Origin: Tolypeutes matacus
Lineage: Eukaryota > Chordata > Mammalia > Cingulata > Chlamyphoridae
Assembly: GCA_026826555.1 (NCBI GenBank)
Contig: JAKSZT010000116.1
Location: 2,697,052 to 2,761,051, forward strand
DNA: 64,000 bases
Direction: 5' to 3'
Within the stretch, counting starts at the first letter, position 1; each line of letters starts with the position of its first letter. Shown one piece after another: positions 24,283-38,900 of the stretch. The position numbers and the translations under genes were made by a program. The notes below the pieces were generated by a model. It was given only the letters and a program-made list of their open reading frames with translations, had not been told where the DNA came from and made no database searches.

Positions 24283-27200
24283 GATGATATGCACTGGTTT
24301 TAACTTACAACCAATGTCAAAATCATTGTTTTACCTAACTTTCTGGGATGAAGTAGTTTTAGATTTGTGTAACCCAAGGAAGTTACTTCTTCAATTGGCT
24401 TCTTTGCACTTGTTCTCATTTACAACCAATTAAAAAACATACGTTTTACCTAATGATTTGTGAATATATGTGATTTTACAGTTTTGTAAACTCAGCAAGT
24501 TACTAGTTTAATTGCTGCTTCACAGTTCTTTTCACTTAAAATCAATTTCAAAGCAGTGGTGATACATAAGTTGCTGTGAAAGCAGTCTTTTCTTCACTTT
24601 TGAAAACCAAGCAAGTCCTTGTTTAATTGCTTGCTATGCACTTGTTTTCACATACAATAAATATCAAAGCACTGGTTTTACCTAATGATCTGTGAAAGAA
24701 GGATTTTCTTCAGTTTTGAAAACTAAGCAAGTTGCTTGCTTAATTGGTTGCTATGCACTTGTTTAACTTACACTGTTAAAATGCTGGTTTTACCTAAAAT
24801 GCTGAGAATGCAGTTGTTTCTTCAAATTGTGAAAACTAAACATGTTACTTTTTTGTTGGGTGCTAAACACTTGTTTTCACTTACAAGCAATGGCAAAACA
24901 ATTATTTACCTAATGCTCTTGGAATGCAGCAGTTTCTTCAGTTGGGAAAACTAAGCAACTTAATTCTTTAAATGATTGATATGCACTTTTTTCCTCTTAA
25001 AATCAATGGCATATCTGTTGTGATACCTAACACTCTGTGAATGCAGTAGTTTCTTCCATTCAAAAAACTAGACATGTTACTTCCTTAATGGGCTGCTTTG
25101 CACTTGTTCTTACTTACAATCAATGAAAAAAACACTGTTTTTACCTAATGTTTTGTGAATGTAAATGGTACTTCTGTTTTGAAAATAAGCAAGTTACTCA
25201 TTAATTGCCTGCTTCATGATTTTTTTCACTTACAATCAATGTCAAAGCAGTGGTAATATGTAAGATTCTATGAATGCAGTCATTTTTTCACTTGTATAAA
25301 CCAAGCAAGTCCTTGTCTAATTTGCTGCTATGAACTTGTTTTCACTTACAATAAGTAATGGAACACTGGTTTTACCAAAAGCTCTGTGTATGTAGCAGGT
25401 TCTTCAGTTTTGAGAACTAAGCAAATTACTTCTGCATTTGGCTGCTATGGGACTTGTTTTCATTTACAATCAATGTCAAATCACTAGTTTCATGTAATGC
25501 TCTGTGAATGCAGTATGTTCCTCAGTTTTGAAAACTAATCAAGAAACTTGTTTAATAGGCTGTTATGCACTTGTTTTCACTTACAATGTTAATATGCTTC
25601 TTTTACCTAATAGTCTGAGAATGCAGTAGTTTCTTCAGTTGTGGAAACTAAGCATGTTACTTCTTTCATTTGCTGTTATGCACTGGTATTTACTCACAAC
25701 CAATGTCAAAACCATGGTTATACCTAAAGTTCTGACAGTGCAGTAGTTTATCTGTGAAACCTAAGGAAGTTATTTATTGAAATGGCTGCTTTGAACTTGC
25801 TCTCACTTACAATCAATTAAGAAAAATCTGTTTTTACTTAATGCTTTGTGAATGTAAATGATTCTGCAGTTTGGAATGTAAGTAAGTTACTCATTTAATT
25901 TTCTGCTTCACACTTCTTTTCAGTTACAATCTATATCAAAGCACTGGTGATACATAAATTTCTCTGAAGACAGTCATTTCTTTACTTGTGAAAACCATGC
26001 ATCTCATTGTTTAATTGGCTGCTATGTATTGGCTGCTATGCACTTGTTTTCTCATACAATAAATACCAAAACACTGGTTTTACCTAACACTCTGTGAATG
26101 TAGGAGGTTCATCAGTTTTGATAACTAAGTAAATTTCTTTTTTATTTTGCTGCTATGGCACTTGTTTCACTTACAATCAATGTCAAAATTGTGGTTTTAC
26201 CGAACCATATGTAAATGCAATTGTTTCATCAGTTGTGAAAACTGGGCATGTAACTTTCTTAATTGGCTGCTTTTCACTTACTCTCACTTACAATCAATGA
26301 AAAAACACTGGTTTCACCTAATGATTTGTGAACGTAAGTTGTTCTTCAATTTTTAAAACTACACAAGTTACTAATTTATTGCCTGCTTCACACTTCTTTT
26401 CCCTTACAATCAATGTCAAAGTAGTGGTGATTCATAAGATTTTGTGAATAAAGTCATTCCTTCACTTGTGGAAACCAAGCAAATCCTTGATTATTTGACT
26501 GCTATGCACTTGTTTTCACATTCAATAAATATCAAAACACTGGTTCTACCTAATGCTCTGTTAGTGTATGTGATTCTTCAGTTTTGAAAACTAAGCAAAT
26601 TACTTCTTTATTTGGATGCTATGGCACTTGTTTCACTTACAATGTTAAAACCCTGGTTTTACCTAATTCTCTGTGCATACAGTAAATTCTTCAGTTTGGA
26701 ATACTAAGCAAGTTACTTTGTTAATTGGCTGCCATGCACTTGTTTTCACTTACAATATCAATATGCCAGTTTACCTAATATGATAAGAATGCACTTATTT
26801 CTTCAAGTGGTGAAAACTAAGTAATATAATTTTTCATTGTGAGCTATGCACGTGTTTCACTCACAATAAATGATGAAACAATGGTTTATCTAATGCTCTT
26901 CAAATGCAGTAGTTTCTTCAGTTGGGAAAACTAAGCAATTTACTTATTTAAATGAATGCTATGCACTTGTTTTCACATACAGCCAATTGTAAATCAGTTG
27001 CAATACCTAAAATTTTGTGAATGCAGGAGGTTCTTCAGTTGTGAAAACTAAACATATTATTTCTTTAATTTGCTGCTATGCACTTGATTTAACTTACAAC
27101 CAATGTCAGAACCATGGTTTTACCTAACGTTCTGGGAATGCAGTGCATTTTTCATTTGTGTAACCTAAGGAAGTTATTTCTTTAATTGGCTATCACACAC

Positions 27201-29910
27201 TTATTTTTGCTTACATTCAATAGCAAAACACTTGTTTGACATAATGCTCTGTGAATGAAGGAGTTTCCTCAGTTTTGAAAACTAAGTAAGTTGCTTGTTT
27301 AAATGCCTGTAACACACTAGTTTTCACTTACAATGTCAAAACACTGGTTTTACCTAATATTCTGTGAGTGCATGTGATTCTTCATGTTTGAATTTCAAAC
27401 AATTAGTTTAATTTGCTGCTATGCACTTGTTTTCACTTAAAAATGATGTCAAATCCCAGGTTTTATGTAAGGCTCTCTGAATGAAGGAGGTTCTTCCATT
27501 TTAAAAAATTAAGGAAGGGTACTTGTTTAATAAATACTATTCATTTGCTTTTACTTTCAATGTCAAAATGGTATTTTTACATACCCTCTGTAAAGAGAGG
27601 TTTTTCTTCAGCTGTGAAAACTAGGCACATTACTTCCTTAAATGGCTGCTTTACATTTATTCTCAAGTACAATCAATGAAAAAACACTAGTATGATCTAA
27701 CACTTTGTGAATGTAAGTGGCTTTTCAGTTTTCAAAACTAGGCAAGGTACTCATTTAATTGTCTGCTTCACACTTTTTTTCACTTACAATCTATATCAAT
27801 GCAGTGGTGATACTTAAGATTCTGTGAATGCAGTCATTTCTTCACTTGTGAAAACCAAGCAAATCCTTGTTTAATTGGCTGCTATGCACTTGTTTTCACA
27901 TACAATAAATAAAAAACACTGGTTTTACCTACTGCTCTGTGAACATAGGAGATTTTCAGTTTTGAAAACTAAGCAAATTTCTTCTATATTTGGCTGCTAC
28001 AAAACTTGTTTTCAGTTACAATCAATGTAAAAACAGTGGTTTTGCCAAATGCTCTGTTAATGTAGTAGGTACTTGATGTTTTGAAAACTAAGGTAGTTAC
28101 TTGTTTAATTGGCTGCTATGCACTTGTTTTTACTTTCAATATCAATATGCTGGTTTTATTTAATCTGCTGAGAATACAGTAGATTCTTCAGTTGTGAAAA
28201 CTAAGCACGTTATTTCCTTAATTAGCTGTTCAGTACTTGTTTTAACTTACAACCAATGTCAAAACCATGGTTTTACCTAATGTTCTGTGAATGCAGTAGT
28301 TTCTCATTTGTGAAAATGAGGAATTTGTATTTTTAATTGACTGTTACACACTTGTTTTCACTTACATTCAATATAAAAAATTTTTTGATGTAATACTCTG
28401 TGGATGACAGAAGTTCTTCAGTTTTAAAAACAAAGCAAGTGGTTTGTTTAATTGCCTGATACACACTTGTTTTCACTGACAATCAGTGTCAAAACACTGG
28501 TTTTTACCTAATGCTCTGTGAATGCATGAGGTTCTTCATTTTGAATCCCAAGCAAGTAGTATAATTTGCTGCTCTGCACTTGTTTTCGCTTACAAACAAT
28601 GTCAAAACCCTAGTTTTACTTAACCCTCTGTGAATGAAGGAGGTTCTCAATTTTCAAAAATTAAGCAGTGTACTTGTTTAATAGGATACTATTCACTTCT
28701 TCTCACCTACAGTCAATGAAAAACACTGGTTTTACCTTTGTGAATGTAAGTGGTTAATCAGGTTTGATAACTAAGCAAGTTTCTCCTTTATTTGCCTGTT
28801 ACACATATCTTTTCATTTACACTCAATGTCAAAATGGTGATTTTACTTACTGCTCTGTGAGTGCAGGAATTCTTTCAGTCGTGAAAACAAGGCACATTAC
28901 TCCCTTAATTGGCTGTTTTGCACTTGTTGTCACAATTGATGAAAAAACACTCTTTTACCTAACACTTTGTGAATGTAACTGGTTCTTCAGTTTGGAAAAG
29001 TATGCAAGTTACTCATTTAATTGCCTGCTGCACACTTCTTTTCATTTACATTCAATATCAAAGTACTGGTTTTACCTAATGATCTGTGAATGCAGTAGGT
29101 TATTCTGCTTTGAATTCTAGGCAAGTTACTTGTGTTATTTGCTGGTATTTATTCTCACTTACAATCAGTGCTAAAACAGTGGTTTTACCTAATGCTCTAT
29201 GAATGCAGGAGGTCCTTAATTTTTGAAAACTAAGAAAATGACTTGTACTCTTGGCTGTTATTCATTTGTTTTCACTTACAGTCAATGCCAAAATGATGGT
29301 TTTTCCTAATACTTTTGAATGTAGTAGTTTCTTCAGTTGTGGAAACTAAGCAAATTACTTTTTCACTTGGTGATATGGACTTGTTTCACTTACAACCAAT
29401 TTCATAACCCTGGTTTTACCTAATGCTCAGTGAATGAAGGAGGTTCTTCAGTTTTCAAAAATTAACGAAGGTACTTGTTAAATAGGATACTATTCACTGG
29501 TTTTCACTTACAATCAATGTCAAAATGGTGGTTTTACATAACCCTCTGTAAATGCAAGAGTTTTTACAATTGTGAAACCTAGGCACATTATTTCTTTAAT
29601 TGACTGCTTTGCATTTGTTCTTACTTACAACCAATGAAAAAACACTGGTTTTACCTAATGTTTTGTGAATGTAAGTGGTTCTTTGGCTTTGAAAGCTAAG
29701 CAACTTACACATTTAATTTCCTATTTCACACTTCTTTTCACTTACAATATATGTATGTGGTGATACATAAGATTCTGTGAATGCAGTAATTTCTTCACTT
29801 GTAAAAACCAACCAAGTCCTTGTTTAATTGGCTATGATGCACTTGTTTACTCATAAAATAAATATCAAACACGGATTTCACCTAACACTCTGTGAATGAG
29901 AGAAGTACAT
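24283..29910 (+). repeat. 117-bp satellite array, type A, plus orientation (continued)
   Basis: The array resumes in the middle of a monomer (GATATGCACTGG) directly after the provirus, with the same subtypes as at 1-21,683. AGTCATTTCTTCACTTG-type monomers recur near 25,280, 25,970, 27,830 and 29,785; ATATGCTG-type near 24,780, 26,760 and 28,140. A short internal duplication of TTGGCTGCTATG occurs near 26,015-26,040. The last clear type A monomers, with TTAATTGGCTATGATGCAC, lie near 29,825-29,845. Confidence 0.92.
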
Positions 29911-32900
29911 CAATTTTGAATGGTAAGTATGATACCTGATTCCTTGTCTGCTATGCACTTGCTTTCACTCAAAATCAATGTAAAAAACTGCTTTTACCTA
30001 ATGCTATGTCAATGAAGTGATTTCTTCAGTTTTGAAAATTAAGCAAGATACTTGTTTCCTTGGCTGCAATGCACTTGTTTTCACTTACAATAAAATTCAA
30101 AACACTGGTTTTACCTAACACTCTGTGAATGCAGTTGGTCCTTGAGTTTTGAAAACCAATAAAAAAAACTTGTTTCATCAACTGCTTTGCACAAAGTTTC
30201 ACTTAGAATCAATGTCAAAACACTAGTTTTCCTAATGTTTTGTGGACACAGGAGGTTCTTCACTTTTGTAAAGTAATTAAGGTACTTGTGTTCTTAGCAG
30301 CTCTGCACTTGTTTTCACTTACAATCTATCTCAAAGCACCCCTTAACCTAAGGCTATGCCAATGCAGTAGTTTCTTCACTTTTGAAATATAAGTAAGATT
30401 CTTGTTTCATTTACTGCTATGCAAGTGTTTTCACTTACAATCAACTTCAAAACACTGCTTTTACCTACGCTCTGTGAATGCAGTTGGTACTTCAGTTTTG
30501 AATGGTATGTAAGATATTTGTTTTCTTGGCTGATGTGCACTTGCTTAAACTCACAATGAAAAAATAACGGCTTTTACTTAATGCTATGCCAATGCAGTGG
30601 TTTCCTCAGTTTGGAAAACTATGCAAGACACTTGTTTCCTTGGCTGCAATACACATGTTTTCACACAATAAAATTCAAAACACTCGTTTTTACCTTACAC
30701 ACTCTGAATGGAGGTGATTCTTCATTATTGACAACTAAGCCAGCTACTCTTTTCATTGGCAGCTATTATTTGTTTTGACTTACAATCAACTTCAATACCC
30801 TGGTTTACCTAAAATTCTGTGAATGCAGTTCGTTTTTCAGTTTTGAGAATGAAGAAAGAATTGAGTTTTATTGGCTGTTCAGCACGTGTTTTCACTTAAA
30901 ATCAATGTTAAAACATTGTCTTTACCTAATGCTCTGTGAATTCAATACTGAGGCTTTGAAATGAAGTGTGATACTTGTTTCCTTGGCTGCTATGCACTTG
31001 TTTTCACTTACAATCCATGTCAAAGCATCCCTTTACCTAAGGCTATTTCAATGCATTAGTTCTTTCATTTTAAAAAATGAAGGAAAATTCTTGTTTCATT
31101 TGCTACACTACACGTGTTTTCACTGACAATCAACTTCAAAATACTGATTTTACCTAATTCTCAGTGAACACACTTGATTCTTTAGTTTTGAAAAATAAGA
31201 ACAAAACGTTTCAGTGATTGCTATGCACATTTTCCACTTATAATCAATGTCAAACCTCCGGTTTTACTTAATGCTCTATGAACATAGGAGGTGAATCACT
31301 TTTCTAAAGTAAATAATATACTTGTTTCCTTAGATGCAAAGCACTTGTTTTCACTGACAATCAATATCAAAACAGTGCTTTTATCTAAAGATATGCCACT
31401 GCAGTGATTTCTTGAGTTTTCAAAACTAAGTAAGATACTAATTTCATTAGCAGCTATGCACTTGTTCAGAGTTTACAGTCAACTTCAAAATCCTGGTTTA
31501 AACTAATGCTCTGTGAATGCAGGAGGTTCTTCACTTTTGTAAATTAAGATACTTGTTTCCTTGGCTGCTATACACTTGTTTTTACTTACAAACAAGATCA
31601 AAACACCACTATTACCTAATGCTATGTAAATGCAGTAGTTCCTTCACTTTTGAAATCTAAGTAAATTACTTGTTTCATTTGCTGCTATGAACATGTTTTC
31701 ACTTAAAATCAGCTTCAAAACACTGGTTTCACCTAATACTCTGAGAATACATTAGGTTTTTTGGTTTGAAAAGTAAGACTGAAACTTGTTTCATTGTCAT
31801 CACGTGTTTTCACTTATAATCAAAGTCAAAACCCTGGTTTTACTTAACACTCTCTGAATGCTAAGAAAACTAAGCAATATACTCTTTTAATTGGAGATGC
31901 ACATGTTTTCACTTACAATCAGCCTCAAAACCCTGGTTTTACATAATGCTCTGTGAACACCATTGATTCTTTAGTTTTGCCAACTAAGAAAGTAACTTGT
32001 TTCAGTGACTGCTATGCCCGTGTTTCCACTTATAAACTCTGGTTTTACTCAATGGTCTGTGAACAAAGGAGGTGCTTCGCTTTTGTAAAGTAAGTAAGAT
32101 ACTTATTTCCTTGGCTGCAATTCACTTGTTTTCTGATACAATAAAATACAAAACCCTGGCTGTTCTTCACATTTGACAACTAAGCAAGATACTCTTTTCA
32201 TTGGCAGTTATGCACGTGTTTTGACTTACAATCAACTTCAAAACCCTAGTTTACCTAAAACTTTTTTGAATGAAGTCAGTTTTTCAGTTTTGAAAATGAA
32301 GAAAGAATGTTGTTTCATTGGCTGCTCTACCAGTGTTTTTACTTATAATCAGTTTTAAAACACTGGTTTAACCTAATGCCCTGTGTATTCAGATGGTTTT
32401 GAAACACAAGTAAGATTCTTGTTTCATTTGCTGCTATACATGCATTTTCACTTACACTCAACTTCAAACCCTGGTTTACTTAAAACTCTGTCAATGCAGT
32501 CCGTTTTTCATTTTTGAAAATGAAGAAGATTCTTGTGTCACTGGTTACTCTGCACATGTTTTCACTTATAATTAATATTAAAACACTGGTTTGACTTAAT
32601 GCTCTGAAAATTCAGGCAGTAGAAAAGTTTTGAAATGGAAGTGGCATACTGTTTCCTTGGCTGCTATACACTTGTTTTCACTTACAATACATGCCAAGGC
32701 ATTGCATTTACCTAATGCTGTGCAAATTCAGTAGTTTCTTCACTTTTAAAATCTAAGTAAGATTCTTGTTTCATTTGCTGCTATGCACATGTTTTCACTT
32801 ACAATCAAATACAAAACAATGGTTTCACCTAACACTGTGAATGCGGAAGGTGCTTCAATTTTGAAAGGTAAATAAAGTTCTTGTTTCTTTGGTGCCTATG

Positions 32901-35900
32901 CACTTGCTTTCACTCACAATCAATTTCAAAACACTGCTTTTACCTAATGCTATGCCTATGCAATTGTTTCTTCAGTTTTCAAAATTAAGCAACATGCTCA
33001 TTTCATTGGCAGGTATGCACTTGTTTTGAGCTACAATCAACTTCAAAATCCTGGTTTTAACCTAATGCTCTGTAAATACAGTAGGTTCTTCATTTTTGTA
33101 AAGTAAGAAAGACACTTGTTTACTAGGTTGCTATGCACTTTTTTTTACCTACAACCTGTATCAACACACTGCTTTAACCTAATGATAATCCAAATGCAGT
33201 AGTTTCATCAGTTTTGAAAACTAAGAAAGATTTGTTTTTCCATTTGCTGCTATACACGTGTTTTCACTTACAATCAACTTAATAATACTGGTTTTACTTA
33301 GCATACTCTGAAGGCAGGTGTGTCTTCAGTTTTGACATCTAAACAAGATACTCTTTACATTGGCAGTTATGCACGTGTTTTTACTTACAACTTCTCAACC
33401 CTGGTTTACCTAAAATTCTGTGAATGTAGTAGGTTTTTCAATTTTGAAAATGAAGAAAGAATCTTGTTTCATACACTTCTCTGCAAGTATTTTCTCTTAT
33501 AATCAATATTAAAACAATTTTTTTTATGCTTTGTGAATTCAGGAGGTACTAAGGTTATGAAATGCACATTAGATACTTCTTTCTTTGGATGCTCTGCACT
33601 TATTTTCACTTACAATACATGTCAAATCAACTCTACCTAAATCTATGCCAATGCAGTAGTTTATTCTCTTTTTTAATGTATGTAAGATTATTTTTTCATT
33701 TACTGCTATGGATGTCTTTTCACTCACAATCCATTTCAAAGCACTGGTTTTACCTAACCCTCAGTGATGCAGATGAATCTTTAATTTTGATAACCTATAA
33801 AGAAACATATTTCATTGGCTAATTTGCACGTGTTTTCACATACAATCAAAGTCATAACTCCAGTTTTATTTAATGCTCTGTGAACACAGGAGGTTTTTAT
33901 TTTGTACAGTAATTTAGATACTTGTTTCCTTGGATGCTATGCACTTTTCTTCACTCAAAATCAATGTCAAAACTCTGCTTTTACCTAATGCTATACCATT
34001 GCAGTGGTTTCTTCAGTTTTCAAAACTAAGCAAAATACTCATTTCATTGGCAGCTATGCAATTGTTTTGTGTTACAATCGACTTCAAATTCCTGGCTTTA
34101 ACCTAATGCTCTGTGAATACAGGAGGTTCTTCACTTTTGTAAAGTAAGATACTTTTTTCCTTGGCTGTTATGACTCGTTTTTACTTATAACCATTGTCAA
34201 AACTCTGGTTTTAGTATTCCAATGTAGTAGTTTCTTTACTTTTTAAATCTAAGGAAGATTCTTGTTTCATTTGCTGGTATGCCTGTGTTTTCACTTACAA
34301 TGAGCTTCAAACACTGTTTTTACCTAATGCTCTGTGAATACAGTAGATTTTTTAGTTTGAAAAGGTAGACTGAGACTTGTTTCATTGGCTGTTATGGACG
34401 TGTTTTCACTTAAAATCAAAGTCAAACAGTGGTTTTACCTAACACTCTCTGAATGCAGACCTTTCTTCAGTTTTGAAAACTAATATATTCTTTTCATTGG
34501 CGACTATGCACATGTTTTGATGTACAATCAACTTCAACACCCTGGTTTACCTGAAACTCTGTGAATGCAGTCAGCTTTTCAGTTTTGAAAATGAAGAAGG
34601 AATCTTGCTTCATTGGCTGCTCTGCACGTGTTTTTATTTACAATCAATTTTATAACACTGGTTTTACCTATTGCTCTGTGAATTCTGGAGGTGCTAAACT
34701 TCAGAAAAGCAGGTGCGATACCTGTTTCCTTTGCTGGCATTCACTTGTTTTCACTTACAATCCGTGTCAAATCACCCCTTCACCTAAGGCTATGCAAATG
34801 CAGTTGGTTCTTCTCTTTTGAAATCTAAGCAAGATTCTTGTTTCACTTGCTGCTTTGCACGTGTTTTCACTTACAACCCACTTCAAAACACTGCTTTTTC
34901 CTAACATTCTGTGAATACAGTCGGTTCTTCAGTTTTGGAAACCAGTGGAGAAACTTGTTTCATTGCCTGGTTTGCACATGTTTTCAATTATAATTAATGT
35001 CAAAACACTTGTTTTCCTAATGCTTTGTGAATACAGGAGGTTCTTCCCTTTTGTAAAGTAATTAAGGTACTTGTTTCCTTAGCTGCTCTGCAATTGTTTT
35101 CACTTACACTCATTGTCAAAATGCTGATATTGCTGAGTGCTATGCCAATACACCAATTACGTCAGCTTTGAAAACTAAGCTAGATTCTTGTTTCCTTGGC
35201 TTTTAAGCACTTGTTTTCACTTTGAGTCAAAGGCAAACATTGGTTTCACCTAACTCATTCCAAATGCAAGAGGTTGTTGAGTTTAGAAAACTAAGCTTGT
35301 ACTCATTTCATTGGCAGCTATGTACTTGTTTTGAGTTACAATCAACTTCAAAATCCTGGTTTTAACAAAATGCTCTGTGAATACAGGAGATACTTTACTT
35401 TTGTAAAAGAGTAAAATAATTGTTTCTTTGGTTGCTATGCACTTATTTTCACATACAACCAATGCCAAAACATGGCTTTTACCTAATGGTATGCCAAGGC
35501 AGTAGTTTCTTCACTTTTGAAATCTAAGAAAGATTTTTTATTCATTTGCTGCTATGAAGATGTTTTCACTTACAATCAAATTCAAAGCACTGGTTTCATC
35601 TAACACTCCGTGAATGCAGAATGTAATTCAATTTTGAAAGGTAAGTAAGTTACTTGTTTCTTTGGATGCTATGAACTTTTACTCACAATTAATGTCAAAA
35701 CATTAGTATTACCTAATGTTATGCCACAGCAGTGTTTTCTTCAATTTTCAAAACTAAGCAAGATCCTCATTTCATTGGCAGCTATGCAATTTCTTGAGTT
35801 ACAATCAACTTCACAATCTTGGTTTTAACCTAAGACTCCGTGAATACAGGAGGTTCTTTACTTTTGTAAAGTAAGAAAGATACTTGTTGCCTTGGCTAAT

Positions 35901-38900
35901 ATTCACTCATTTTTACTTACAGCCAATATCAAAACACCACTTTTACCTAATTGTATGCCAGTGCAGTAGTTTCTTCATTTTAAAAATCTAAGTAAGATTT
36001 ATGTTTCATTTGCTGCTATACACATGTTTTCACTTACAATCTACTTCAAAACACTGGTTTTACCCACCACTCTGTGAATGCAGGATGTATTTCAATTTTG
36101 AAAGGTAAGTAAAATACTTGTTTCCTTGTTTGCTATGCACTTGCTTTCCATCACAATCTATGACAAACCCTACTTTTTCCTAATGCTGTGCCATTGCAGT
36201 GGTTTCTTCAGGTTTGGAATCTAAGTAATATTCTTGTTTCATTTATTGGTATGCACTTCTTTTCACCTACAATCAACTTCAAAGCACTGTTTTTACCTAA
36301 TACACTCTCAATCCAGGTGATTCTTCAGTATTGACAAGTAACTAAGAAAAACTTTCCATTGGCAGATTTGCACATGTTTTGATATAGAATTAACTTAAAA
36401 ATCTTGGTCTTAACCTAATGGTCTGTGAATAACGTAGGATTTTCATCTTTGTGAAGTGAGGAAGACACTTGTTTCCTTGGCTGCTATGCACTTATTTTCA
36501 CTCACTATCAGTGTCAAAAACCTGCTCTTACCTAATGCTACTCCAATGCAGTGGTTTCTTCAGTTTTGAAAACTAAGTATGATACTTGTTTCCCTGCCCA
36601 CAGTGCATTTGTTTTGACTTACAATAAAATTCAAAACACTGATTTTACCTAATACACTCTGAATGCAGGAGGTTCTTCAATTTTTACAACTAAGCAAGAT
36701 ACTCCTTTTATTGGCAGTTATGCACTTGTTTTGAGTTACAATAAACTTTAAAATCCTGGTTTTAACTTAATGCTCTGTGAATACAGGAGGATCTTCACTT
36801 CTGTAAAGTAAGAAAGATACTTTCCTTGGATGCTATGCACTTGTTTTCACTTACAACCAATGTCTTTACACCACTTTTACCTAATGCTATGTCAGTGCAG
36901 TAGTTTCTTCACTATTGAAAACTAAGTAAGTTTCTTGTTTCATTTGCTACTATGAATGTGTTTTCATTTACAATCAACTTCAAAACACTGGTTTTACTTT
37001 AAACTCTGTGAATGCAGGAGGTACTTCAATTTTGAAAGGTAAATAAGATTATTTCCTTGGCTGCTATGCAGTTGTTTTCACTTACAATAAAATTCAAAAC
37101 ACTAGTTTTACCTGACACACTCTGAATGCATGCGGTTCTTTAGGTTTGACAACTAAGCACGATACTCTTCATTGGCAGCTATTTACATTTTTTGATTTAC
37201 AGTCAACTTCAAAACCCTGGTTTATCTAAAACTCTGTGAATGCAAATGGTTTTTCAGTTTTGAAAATGTAATAAGAATCTTGTTTCATTTATTGCTTTAC
37301 ACCTGGTTCCATTTAAAATCAATTTTAAAACACTGGTTTGATCTAATGCTCTGTGAATTCAGGCAGTCCTGATGTTTTGAAATGCACATGAGATACTTGT
37401 TTTCTTGGCTGCTATGCAATTGTTTTCACTTATAATCAATGTCAAGCACTGCTTTTATCTAATGTTATCCAATGCAGTAGTTTCTTCACTTCTGAAATCT
37501 AAGTAAAATTCTTGTTTCCTTTCCTGGTATGTACATGTTTTCTCTTACAATCAACTTTAAAATGTTAGTTTTACCTAATGCTCTGTGAATACAGAAGTTT
37601 TCTCAGTTTTGAAATGTAAGACTGAGATTTGATTCATTGGCTGTTATGCACATATTTTCTCTTATAGTCAAAGTCAAACACTGGTTTTTACCTAACACTC
37701 TGAATGCAGGAGGTTTTTCAAATTTTAAAACTAAGAAAGATACTCTTTTCATTGGAGAATATGCACATGTTTTGACTTACAATCAACTTCAAAACCCTGG
37801 TTTTACCTGATGCTCTGTGAACACAGTTGATTCTTCAGTTATGAAATCTAAGGAAGAACCTTGTTTCAGTGGCTGTTATGCATGTGCTTTAAGTTATAAT
37901 GAATGTCAAAACTCCAGTTTTACTTAATGCTCTGTGAATGCAGGAGTTGCTTCACTTTTGTAAAGTAATAAGATACTTGGTTCCTCGGCTGGAGTGCACT
38001 TGTATTCACATACAATCAATGTCAAACACTGCTTTCACCTAGTGCTATGCCAATGCACTAATTGTTTCAGTTTTGTAAACTAAGCAAGATAGTTGTTTCC
38101 TTGGCCTCTCTGAACTTGTTTTCACTTGGAATCAAAGCAAACACTGGTTTTACCTAACACAGTCTGAATACAGGAGAATCTCCAATTTTGAAAACTAAGC
38201 AAGATACTCATTTTATTGGCAGCTATGCACTTGATTTGAGTTACAATCAACTTCAAAATACTGGTTTTAACCTAATATTCTGTGAATGCAGGAGGTTCTT
38301 CACTTCTCTAAAGTAAGAAGGATGCTTGTTTTCTCAGCTGCTATGCATGCTTTTCACTTATAACCAATGTTAAAACACTGCTTTTATGTAAAGCTATGCC
38401 AATGCAGTAGTTACTTCACTTTTGAAATCTAAGTAAGATTCTTGTTTCATTTGCTGCTATGCAAGTGTTTTAACTTACAATCAACTTCAAAACTCTGGTC
38501 TTACCTAATGCTCTGTGAATGCAGGATTTACTTCACTTTGGAAAGGTAAGTAAGATAATTTTTCCCTTTGCTGCTATGCACTTGTTTTCACTCACAATAT
38601 CAAAACACTGCTTTTACCTAAAACTATGCCAATGCAGTGGTTTCTTCACTTTTGACAACTATGCAAGATACTGTTTTTCATTGGTAGCTATGCATGTGTT
38701 TTGACTTACAATCAACTTCAAATCCCTGGTGTATGGAAACTCTGTAAATACAGTTGGCTTTTCAGTTTTGAAAATTAAGAAAGTATTTTGGTTCATTGGT
38801 TGTTCTGCCTGGTTTTTCACTTATATTCTTTGTTAAAACACTGGTTTTACCTAATGCTCTGTGAATTCAGGTGGTATTAAAGCTTTGAAATGCAAAAGAG

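Noticed and set aside
1..29910. Regularly spaced repeats resembling a CRISPR array
   Set aside because: Units are directly tandem without unique spacers, the period is 117 bp, and the context is a mammalian genome with retroelements.
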